Assembly (NCBI GenBank): GCA_963835685.1
Contig: CAWIGI010000013.1
Span: forward strand, 273,624-337,623
DNA: 64,000 bases
Direction: 5' to 3'
DNA from: DATAGF01 sp963835685
GTDB taxonomy: Bacteria; Actinomycetota; Thermoleophilia; Miltoncostaeales; Miltoncostaeaceae
In this document: positions 56,034 to 62,672 of the stretch, piece after piece
Numbering within the stretch: the stretch's first letter is position 1
Layout of the letters: each line of letters opens with the position of its first letter
Position numbers and translations under genes: made by a program
Notes under the pieces: model-generated
The model's database searches: none
What the model was told of the DNA's origin: nothing
The model's input: only the letters and a program-made list of their open reading frames with translations

Positions 56034-57448
56034 CCGAGATCGGCATCGCCGCCGCCGCGCTGATCGCCGGCGTCTCGGGCGCCTGGTCGCCCTGAGGCTT
56101 CTCGATGGTGGAGACCATCACTCCCGCCGGGTGCGGGAGCCGCCGCCGCTATCGCATCGCCCTCGCCCTCTTCGCGCTCGGGGCCCTGCTCGCCTCGGCC
56201 GCGCTCGGCGCGCTCCTGGGCCTGCTCGGCTCCGCGCTCGACCGCACCGTCGCGCTCGCCGTCGTGGCCGCCCTCGCCCTCGTCGCCGCCGCGCGCGAGA
56301 TCGGCCTCCTGCCCGGGCCGGTGCCGGGCGGGCGGGGCCAGGTGCCCGAGCGGTGGCGGCGCGAGTGGCCGCTGCCCGTCTGGGCGCTGGCCTACGGCGC
56401 CGGCCTCGGGCTCGGCCTGCTGACGCGCCTGCCCGTGACGACCTTCCTCGTCGCCTGCGCGGGCGCCCTCGCGCTCGGCGACCCGCTGGTCTCGGCCGCG
56501 TGCCTGGTCCCGTTCGGCCTGGGGCGCGCCCTGATGGTCGCCCTGCCCACCATGCGCGGCGCCGACCCCGCCGGGGCGGTGGGGCGGCTGGCCGCGCGCT
56601 CGCGGCTGGTGCGGCCGGTGAACGCCGCCGCGCTCGTGGCGGTCGCCGTCCTGGTCGGCGCCTCGCCCGCGCTCGGCCAGGCGCCGCCCGCCGGCCCGCG
56701 CGGCGGGTACGACCCGGCCGCCTGGGGCGAGGTCGTCGCCGAGGGGCGGCTCGACCCCCTCGCCGGCCCCAGCGTGCAGGTCCGCCCCCCGGGAGGCGCG
56801 CCCGTGGGCTTCGCCGGCGGCCGCTCCCCCTCGCTGGACGCCGACCTGCTGGCCTACGCCGACGCCCTGGGGATCCGCGTCGTGCGCTGGACGACGGGCG
56901 AGGAGATCGGCCGCATCGACGGCCCCCACGACGCCCCGGCGCTCGACTGGCCGCTGCTGGCCTACCGCGTCCAGAGCCCGAACGGCGCCGAGCACATCGA
57001 GCTCGCCGACCTCTCCACCGGCGAGCGGCGCCCGATCACCGGGGCGCGCCCCAACGCCGACCTGGGCCGCCCGGCGCTGCGCGACGGCCTGATCGCCTGG
57101 CACCTCTCCACGGCCCGCCGGTCGCAGGTGCGGCTGCGCCCCGTCGCGGCCGGGCCGCGGCGCTCGAAGGTCATCGCCTCCAGCCGGCGGGGCCTCGTCG
57201 TGAACCCCTCCCTCGCCCTGGGACGGGTGCTCTGGGTGGAGCAGCGCGGCGACATCTCGTACCTGCGCGTGCGCGGGATCAGTCGCGGCCCGGCCCGGAC
57301 GCTGGCGACCCTGCGCGGCCCGAGCGAGATCCTCTGGACGACGGCCCTCGGCGACACGAGCGCCTACGCCACCCGCTGGAACCCCCTCGCCCAGCGGGCC
57401 CGGATCGTCCGCCGCACCTGGAGGACGCCGCCCGCCCCCGGCGGTTGA
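56027..57448 (+). CDS. CcdA/DsbD-like membrane domain fused to a beta-propeller, with in-frame TGA at residue 23 (candidate selenoprotein)
   Basis: 473 residues from GTG 56027, which overlaps the previous stop (GTGCTAG). The frame is open to 57448 except for TGA at 56093, in GAWSP-TGA-GFSMVETI. CcdA-family proteins have a redox Cys exactly there (SPC). A second likely redox Cys is in SAACLVPFGLGRAL. Five or six helices fill residues 1-215; the rest (SPSLDADLLAYADALGIRVV, YRVQSPNGAEHIELADLSTG, NPSLALGRVLWVEQ) is a TolB/WD40-like propeller probably outside the membrane. A shorter reading from ATG 56105 would lose the redox helix. Confidence 0.72.
56121..56139 (+). promoter_or_regulatory. candidate bacterial SECIS hairpin
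   Basis: CTCCCGC-CGGGT-GCGGGAG: a perfect 7-bp stem with a 5-nt loop having G at its second position, starting 32 nt after the in-frame TGA. Published bacterial SECIS models expect a GN/GG-type loop 16-37 nt after the UGA. Hairpins are common in such GC-rich DNA, so this is suggestive only. Confidence 0.35.
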
Positions 57449-57455
57449 GTGGTGC

Positions 57456-57461
57456 TACGGT
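57456..57461 (+). promoter_or_regulatory. -10 box (TACGGT) before 57469
   Basis: TACGGT ends 7 nt before the GTG at 57469, the spacing seen at other presumed leaderless genes here. Confidence 0.45.
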
Positions 57462-57468
57462 CGCGCCG

Positions 57469-57657
57469 GTGACGGCGATCGCTGGAGACGACGAGGAGGA
57501 CTCGGTGCGCGAGGGGGCCGGGGAGATCGAGCGTCACGAGGGGCCGATGGCACTCGTCGTCCGCGACGGCTTTCTCGCGGCCGAGGTCGAGGCGGACGAC
57601 TCGCGGCCGGTCACCGCAGAGGACGTGCGGGCGGTCCTCGAGCAGCTTCGACGCTGA
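57469..57657 (+). CDS. small acidic protein, unknown
   Basis: 62 residues from GTG 57469 (leaderless choice) or 50 from GTG 57505, which has GAGGAGG ahead of it. The conserved-looking part is MALVVRDGFLAAEVEADDSR followed by PVTAEDVRAVLEQLRR, a strand-strand-helix pattern. No family recognised. It lies just before the HicAB module on the opposite strand. Confidence 0.5.
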   Translation: MTAIAGDDEEDSVREGAGEIERHEGPMALVVRDGFLAAEVEADDSRPVTAEDVRAVLEQLRR

Positions 57658-57680
57658 TCCGAGCCCGAGGCCGCCGCGGT

Positions 57681-57897
57681 CTACGCCGCTGAGACCTCGA
57701 GGATCTCGGCGCTCGCCAGCGTGTCCGGCAACGACTCGCCGTCCTCCCGCAAGCCTCGAAAGTGCATGTGCAGCGCCTCGCGCATCCTCTCGAGCGTCTC
57801 CTCGCGCGTCGCGCCTGTCGCGACGCAACCGGGCACGTCGGGCGCGTAGGCCGAGTAATTGCTCTCTGCGCTGCTCGATGACGACAAGGACTCTCAT
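57681..57897 (-). CDS. hicB: hicB, antitoxin (frameshift near 57873)
   Basis: About 71 residues once one base near 57873 is removed: MRVLVVIE then SAESNYSAYAPDVPGCVATG, ATREETLERMREALHMHFRG and a Pro/Leu-rich end. This is the HicB partial RNase-H fold that blocks HicA; there is no added DNA-binding domain. The ATG at 57897 overlaps the hicA stop as ATGA. Without correction translation could only start at TTG 57887 and would lose the first strand. Confidence 0.85.
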
Positions 57898-58088
57898 CGC
57901 CGATCCCTGAGACCCGCCTGCCGCAGGATGCTTGCCAATGTCTTGGGAGGAAGCTCGTCGTTCCGGGGGCCGGCGACGGTCACCCGCCCGCGCTTGCGGG
58001 GATGCTTGAACTGGCGGTGGCTGCCGACCTGAGCGACCTGCTCCCACCCATCCTCGGACAATAGCCGAAGGACGTCTCGGACCTTCAT
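57894..58088 (-). CDS. hicA: hicA, mRNA interferase toxin
   Basis: 64 residues: MKVRDVLRLLSEDGWEQVAQ, then VGSHRQFKHPRKRGRVTVAG with the catalytic His (SHRQFKHP near 25) and ELPPKTLASILRQAGL at the end. Double-stranded-RNA-binding-like fold that cleaves mRNA. Toxin first, antitoxin second is the usual hicAB order. Sits between a small unknown gene and the duplicated ssb in an accessory patch. Confidence 0.92.
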   Translation of the reverse strand: MKVRDVLRLLSEDGWEQVAQVGSHRQFKHPRKRGRVTVAGPRNDELPPKTLASILRQAGLRDRR

Positions 58089-58147
58089 GGGTGTTCCGAG
58101 TGCGGACCAGGCGCAGCGAGGCGCTCATGTCGACGAGCCTGTGGTGC

Positions 58148-58629
58148 CTAGAACGGCACCTCCGGGTCGTCGCCGGACGCGTCGCCCCCGCCGTTGCCGG
58201 CCGCCGCGCCGACCGGCGCCGGGGCCGGCGGCCGGGGCCGGGGCGGCCTCGGAGCCCTCGCGGCTCCATCCGCCGCCCTCGCCGCCGCCCTCGCCGCGGC
58301 TGTCGAGGAAGAAGACGTCGTTGGCGATCACCTCGACGTTCTGGCGCTTTGAGCCGTCCTGGGCCTGCCACTCGCGCCAGGACAGGCGCCCGTTGACGCC
58401 GATGCGCCGGCCCTTTGCCAGGTAGGTGGAGGCGGTCTCGGCCTGGCGGCCGAAGACCGTGACGTCGAAGTAGTTGGAGCGGTCGCCCCAGTTGCCGCTC
58501 TCGTCGCGCGAGCCGGCTGGAGACCGCCAGCCGGATCGAGCAGACCGGGTCGCCCCCCTGGGTGTGGCGCAGCTCGGGGTCGCGGGTGAGGCGCCCCACC
58601 AGGGTGACGCGGTTCAGGTCGGCGGGCAT
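58148..58629 (-). CDS. ssb2, second single-stranded DNA-binding protein (two single-base insertions)
   Basis: About 159 residues after correction, from ATG 58629. The OB fold is nearly identical in DNA to the operon copy (IGVNGRLSW instead of IGVDGRLSW). An extra C near 58510 breaks the frame inside AVSSR, and another near 58225 in the linker. With both removed the C-terminus reads GDASGDDPEVPF, a valid SSB tip different from the DDDDIPF of the first copy, so the tail has its own history. May serve competence, repair or a mobile element. Confidence 0.85.
58270..58628. repeat. ssb OB-fold duplication, copy 2
   Basis: Matches 16073-16430 with one substitution and one insertion, same orientation, about 42 kb away. 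Confidence 0.9.
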
Positions 58630-58727
58630 GTGGGCACCTCCGCAGGCACTGGTCGGATTCCGTCCACGCCCCATCCTGACCCCGGCGCCGGACGCCATTC
58701 ACAGCCGACCTGTGCCGAGAGCGCGCG

Positions 58728-59288
58728 TTAGGTGCCCCAGCGCTTGACCCTCACCTCGTCGGGGTCGTCGCCGCGGGCGAGCGCGGCCTCCACCTCGGCG
58801 TCGGCGATCCGCGTCGTCGGCGCGGGCTCGGTCTGGCGTGCGGCGAGCTCGGTGCGACGGGCCTCGTGCACCGCCACGTCGGGCGCGCCCGCCTCGGCGT
58901 CCGCGGCGTCCGCGGCGGCGATCTCGGGCGTCGGCGCCGGCGTTGCCTGGCGGGCCCGCACCACGTCCCAGTAGGGGGTCCGCTCGAAGTGGCTGTGGAT
59001 CTCGCCCTCGAGGGCCACGGTCGGCTCGGTGCCGGGCGCCAGCGGCGGCGCCTCCATCAGGTGGAGCCGCGTGTAGGGCACGCGCACCGCCCGGCCGAGA
59101 TCGTCCTCGGCGACGGTCACCTCATCGAGGGGGACGAGCACGTGGACGCCGAGGGCGTCCGCGGCCACCCCCAGGTAGCGGATCTGCCCGGTGGGCCGGT
59201 TGACGTAGAGGTCCTCGACGGTGCCCACGGGCGCGCCGTCGCGGTCGCGCACGTAGGCGCCGCGCAGGTCCTGCGGTTGCAGGGGCAT
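58728..59288 (-). CDS. PRC-barrel domain protein
   Basis: 186 residues from ATG 59288, after GGAGGGA. Residues 1-75 form a PRC barrel: LRGAYVRDRDGAPVGTVEDL, TGQIRYLGVAADALGVHVLV, VTVAEDDLGRAVRVPY. A short TPYWDVVRARQ segment follows, then an Ala/Glu-rich helical tail ending DDPDEVRVKRWGT. PRC-barrel proteins of this kind are often stress-linked; no precise role can be assigned. Divergent from the gene at 59389. Confidence 0.82.
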   Translation of the reverse strand: MPLQPQDLRGAYVRDRDGAPVGTVEDLYVNRPTGQIRYLGVAADALGVHVLVPLDEVTVAEDDLGRAVRVPYTRLHLMEAPPLAPGTEPTVALEGEIHSHFERTPYWDVVRARQATPAPTPEIAAADAADAEAGAPDVAVHEARRTELAARQTEPAPTTRIADAEVEAALARGDDPDEVRVKRWGT

Positions 59289-59388
59289 GGCGATCCCTCC
59301 ATCCGGGTACGGGGAGAACCCTTCCCGCAACCGCCGTGGGTCACGCACGGCACGGCGGCTGCCATGCTGGGACCCGGCAACGGAGGCG

Positions 59389-59856
59389 ATGAGACCCCCC
59401 CTCGCACCCTCGGACGACCCCACCGGCGGACGCGCCCTCACCCGGCGCCTGAAGGTCGTCCTGCCCGTGGCGCTGGTCGCCGGGCTCGCGGTCGGGATCC
59501 CGGTGGCGGTCCTGCTGTCCGACTGGCGCCCGGCCGTGGTGATCCCGCTCGTCGTGGCGGCCTTGGCGGGGACGGTGGTGGCCGCGATCGAGGACGGCCG
59601 CGTCCAGCGGCGCGTTGACGCCGCGACGGGCCCCGGCACCGAGGCCGGGCTGCGCGCGGCCTGGCACGCGGCCCACGAGGACGACGACCCGCGCGCGGAG
59701 GCCGAGGTGCGCCGGGCCCTCCTGAGGGGCGCCACGCCGGCCCGCGTCGTCCGGGCGATCGACCACCCCCGCTGGACCGAGGAGCGCGTGCGCGCCATCG
59801 CCCGCGCCGTCGAGGTGCCGGTCAGCCCTCCTCCGGGGCCTCCCGCATCTCCCTGA
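59389..59856 (+). CDS. small membrane protein, unknown
   Basis: 155 residues from ATG 59389, preceded by GGAGG with short spacing. Two hydrophobic helices at about 20-43 (VVLPVALVAGLAVGIPVAVLL) and 48-70 are followed by a soluble helical domain of about 85 residues (LRAAWHAAHEDDDPRAEAEV, ARVVRAIDHPRWTEERVRAI). No family recognised. Its 3' end overlaps the convergent DsbA-like gene by 35 bp. Confidence 0.7.
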   Translation: MRPPLAPSDDPTGGRALTRRLKVVLPVALVAGLAVGIPVAVLLSDWRPAVVIPLVVAALAGTVVAAIEDGRVQRRVDAATGPGTEAGLRAAWHAAHEDDDPRAEAEVRRALLRGATPARVVRAIDHPRWTEERVRAIARAVEVPVSPPPGPPASP

Positions 59857-60457
59857 CCCGCTCGAGGGCCGTGCGGAAGACCTCGTGCGGCTGGGCCCCG
59901 CTCACCAGCAGGCGGCCGTCGAGCACGAAGGCCGGTACGGCGGCGATCCCGAGCCCCTGGGCGGTCTGGGTGGAGCCGTCCACCGGCGCCCGGAAGGCCC
60001 CGGCGTCGACCTCGGCGCGGGCCTCGTCGGCGTCCAGCCCGGCCTCGGCGACCAGCGGCGCCAGCACGTCCCAGCCCGTGATGTCGCGCCCCTCGGCCCA
60101 GTAGGCGTCCATGATGCGCTCGTGCACCCGGTCGTAGGCGCCGCGGGCCCGCGCCCACTCGCCCAGCTCCAGCGCCCGGCGCGTGTTGGGCACGCGCTCC
60201 GGGTGCGGGTTGTAGGCGAGCCCGGCCTCCTCGTTCATCCGCCTCACGGCGTCGGTGAAGTGATCGCCGTAGCGGCGCAGCAGCTCGGCCCGCGGGATGC
60301 CCTCGGGCGGGTACTCCGGGTGCAGGTCGTAGGGCAGCCACTCGATCCGCGCGCCGGCCTCGCGCCGCAGGAACTCCGCCCGCTCGCGCGCGACGTTGCA
60401 GAACGGGCAGACGAAGTCGCTCCAGATCATCACGCCGAGCGGCTCCCGATCCGCCAT
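59822..60457 (-). CDS. DsbA-family (FrnE-like) oxidoreductase
   Basis: 211 residues, no signal peptide, so cytosolic. IWSDFVCPFCNVARERAEFL has the CPFC active site near residue 17; DLHPEYPPEGIPRAEL, the helical insertion and the cis-Pro loop IAAVPAFVLDGRLLVSGAQP near 180 fit FrnE-like dithiol isomerases. TATCCT at 60470-60465 ends 7 nt before the ATG. Confidence 0.9.
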   Translation of the reverse strand: MADREPLGVMIWSDFVCPFCNVARERAEFLRREAGARIEWLPYDLHPEYPPEGIPRAELLRRYGDHFTDAVRRMNEEAGLAYNPHPERVPNTRRALELGEWARARGAYDRVHERIMDAYWAEGRDITGWDVLAPLVAEAGLDADEARAEVDAGAFRAPVDGSTQTAQGLGIAAVPAFVLDGRLLVSGAQPHEVFRTALERVREMREAPEEG

Positions 60458-60464
60458 GCGAGCC

Positions 60465-60470
60465 AGGATA
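60465..60470 (-). promoter_or_regulatory. -10 box (TATCCT) for leaderless DsbA-like gene
   Basis: Minus-strand TATCCT ends 7 nt before the ATG at 60457. Confidence 0.5.
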
Positions 60471-60498
60471 GGCGCCGCCTGGGCCGGCCGCCCCTCAC

Positions 60499-61638
60499 GT
60501 GACCCTCGTCGACGTCATCCTGGTCGCCTGGGTCGTGCTCTGGGCGCTGCTCGGGGCCGCGCGCGGGATGACCGAGCAGCTGCTGTCGCTGGCGGGGCTG
60601 GCCGTCGGCGCGGTCGCCGGCTCGCGCCTGGCCCCGCTGCTGCTCCCCGACGGGCGCGCGTCGGAGTGGCTCCCGCTCGTGGCGCTCGCGGCGGCGATCG
60701 CGGGCGCCTTGCTGGCCCAGGCGCTGCTCCTGCGGCTCGCCGCGCCCCTGCGCCGCCGGATGGGCCGCGAGCCGCTGCGGCGGGTTGACCGGGGCGGCGG
60801 GCTGCTGGTGGGCGCGGCGATCGGCATCGCGCTGGCCTGGCTCGCGGGGGCGGTGGCCCTCTACCAGCCGGGCGACCGCGCGACCGCCATCCGCGAGGAG
60901 GTCCAGCGCTCGAGCATCCTCTCCGCCGCCCTGCGCACCGTCCCGCCCGACGAGCTGCTGGGCGCCCTGGCGCGGATCGACCCCTTCCCGCTGCTCCCGC
61001 TGCCCGCGGCCGTCCTGCCGCCGCCGGACGAGTCGGTGCTGCGCGACCCCCAGGCGCTGCGGGCGCGCGGGTCGGTGGTGCAGGTGCGCGGCCGCGCGTG
61101 CGGGCTGGCGAAGCAGGGGTCGGGATGGGTTGTCCGCGACGGCCTCGTCGCGACCAACGCCCACGTCATCGCGGGCCAGGACGACACCCGCCTGATCCCG
61201 CCCGGCGGGCCGTCGCTCCCCGCCCAGCCCGTCTACGTCGACGCCGACGACGACGTCGCCCTGCTGCGCGCGCCCGGCCTCGGCCTGCGCCCGCTGCCCC
61301 TGGGCGACGCGCCCGGCGCCCCCGAGTCGGTCGTGCTGATGGGCTACCCCGAGGGCGGGGCGCTGGCGGCCCTGGCGGCGACCGCCGCGCCGCCGCGGAC
61401 CGTGTTCGCCCCGGACGCCTTCGGCGAGGGCGCCGCGGCGCGCAGCGTCGTGGTCACCCGCGGGAGCCTGGGCCCGGGCTCGAGCGGCGGGCCCGTCGTG
61501 GACCGCGACGGCGAGGTCGTCGCGATGATCTTCGGCGGATCCCGGGACGGAGACGCCGGCGCCGCCGTCCCGCCGGCCTCGATCCGCCGCGGCCTGGACT
61601 CGCCGCTGCGCCCGGTCGACGCCGGGCCGTGCGCCTAG
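60499..61638 (+). CDS. MarP-like membrane serine protease (CvpA domain plus trypsin-like domain)
   Basis: 379 residues from GTG 60499. Four N-terminal helices form a CvpA/colicin-V-production domain (LVDVILVAWVVLWALLGAARG). After a linker comes a chymotrypsin-fold protease with His in ATNAHVIAG near 220, Asp in DADDDVALLRA near 250 and Ser in GPGSSGGPVVDRDG near 328. Two Cys (GRACGLAKQ, DAGPCA) match the position of the regulatory disulfide of mycobacterial MarP (Rv3671c). Likely an acid or oxidative stress protease acting on the envelope. Confidence 0.9.
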   Translation: MTLVDVILVAWVVLWALLGAARGMTEQLLSLAGLAVGAVAGSRLAPLLLPDGRASEWLPLVALAAAIAGALLAQALLLRLAAPLRRRMGREPLRRVDRGGGLLVGAAIGIALAWLAGAVALYQPGDRATAIREEVQRSSILSAALRTVPPDELLGALARIDPFPLLPLPAAVLPPPDESVLRDPQALRARGSVVQVRGRACGLAKQGSGWVVRDGLVATNAHVIAGQDDTRLIPPGGPSLPAQPVYVDADDDVALLRAPGLGLRPLPLGDAPGAPESVVLMGYPEGGALAALAATAAPPRTVFAPDAFGEGAAARSVVVTRGSLGPGSSGGPVVDRDGEVVAMIFGGSRDGDAGAAVPPASIRRGLDSPLRPVDAGPCA

Positions 61639-61643
61639 GGCGA

Positions 61644-61649
61644 TAGGCT
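61644..61649 (+). promoter_or_regulatory. -10 box (TAGGCT) for leaderless start at 61657
   Basis: TAGGCT ends 7 nt before the ATG at 61657. Confidence 0.5.
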
Positions 61650-61656
61650 TCCCGGC

Positions 61657-62022
61657 ATGGTGGAGCTGCTGATCGCCTGGACCGTCGCCTGGGCCGCCCT
61701 CGCGCTGGCGGGCGCCGCAGCTGTGGCCCTGGCGGTGCGGGGCGCCCGGCGCCGCTCGCGGGCCCGGGCCGAGCGGGTGCTCGACGCCCTCGCCGACGAG
61801 GCCTGCGCCGCCCTCGCCCAGGACGACACCTCGCGCCGCACCGCCCGCGCCATCGCGCGCTACGACCGGGCCCAGGGGCTGGTGGCGGCGGCGCGGACGT
61901 GCCGCGAGCTGGAGGCCGCGGTGGCGCGCGAGCATCTCCGCCTGGCCGCCTGGGAGCTGGCGGGCCGGGGACTCGAGCGGGTGCGGGCCCTGCTGCCCGC
62001 GGGCGCCGCCGTCCGCCGCTAG
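61657..62022 (+). CDS. membrane-anchored helical protein, unknown
   Basis: 121 residues. One N-terminal transmembrane helix (LLIAWTVAWAALALAGAAAV) is followed by an Arg-rich patch (RGARRRSRARAERV) and a long amphipathic helical region (RTARAIARYDRAQGLVAAAR, LEAAVAREHLRLAAWELAG). No Cys except two isolated ones. Unknown family. Followed 7 bp later by another unknown gene. Confidence 0.65.
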   Translation: MVELLIAWTVAWAALALAGAAAVALAVRGARRRSRARAERVLDALADEACAALAQDDTSRRTARAIARYDRAQGLVAAARTCRELEAAVAREHLRLAAWELAGRGLERVRALLPAGAAVRR

Positions 62023-62029
62023 CCGGGGC

Positions 62030-62641
62030 GTGACGGGCGAGAGCGACGCGGCGCTCGCCGCGGCCCTCGCCGAGGCCGCCGACGACCTGGCCCAGCGCGG
62101 CGACCCGCTGGCGCTCGCGCGGGTCGACCTGCGGGACGCCCTCGTCCGCGGGCTGCGCGGCCACGTCGGCCTCATGACGGTGGTGATCCCGGAGGACGCG
62201 GCCCGCCTGCGCGGCTGGCCCGACGGCCTGGCGGTGGTCGACATCGGCGTGCGCGGGCGGATGGCCGGGCGCCAGCGCGCCGTCGCCTGCTGCGCGTGGT
62301 GGTCGGGCGAGGAGGAGCGCCGCCGCTCGGTGGCCGGCGCCTGCAGGATGGCGAGCGCCTCCCGCGACCGCGTCGGCGACGGCTACCTCGTGGCGGGCGG
62401 CCCGCCGGGCGCCTGGGAGGGCGACGGGCCCGAGCGGCTGCTCTTCCGCGACGGCGAGCGCGCGACCCTGCCGCTGCTGCGCGACGCGGGCGTCGAGCGG
62501 GTCGCCGAGGGCGCGGCGCTCGTCCCCGGCCGCCTGCGCACCGTCGCGGTGGCGCGCGAGCCGCTCGGGCCGACGGCGGCCCGCTGGGAGCTGCGGGCCG
62601 CCCGCATCGAGCCGGCCGGGGGCGACCTGCAGGTCGGCTGA
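62030..62641 (+). CDS. unknown soluble protein
   Basis: 203 residues from GTG 62030. Mixed alpha/beta composition, helical start (AALAAALAEAADDLAQRGDP), then strands VGLMTVVIPEDAARL, LAVVDIGVRGRMAGR, AVACCAWWSGEEERRR, DGYLVAGGPPGAW, RLLFRDGERATLPLLRDAG. No signal peptide or recognised motif. It may be translationally linked to 61657. Confidence 0.65.
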   Translation: MTGESDAALAAALAEAADDLAQRGDPLALARVDLRDALVRGLRGHVGLMTVVIPEDAARLRGWPDGLAVVDIGVRGRMAGRQRAVACCAWWSGEEERRRSVAGACRMASASRDRVGDGYLVAGGPPGAWEGDGPERLLFRDGERATLPLLRDAGVERVAEGAALVPGRLRTVAVAREPLGPTAARWELRAARIEPAGGDLQVG

Positions 62642-62672
62642 CCCGCCGGGTCCGCTGGCACACTGGGGCCTC

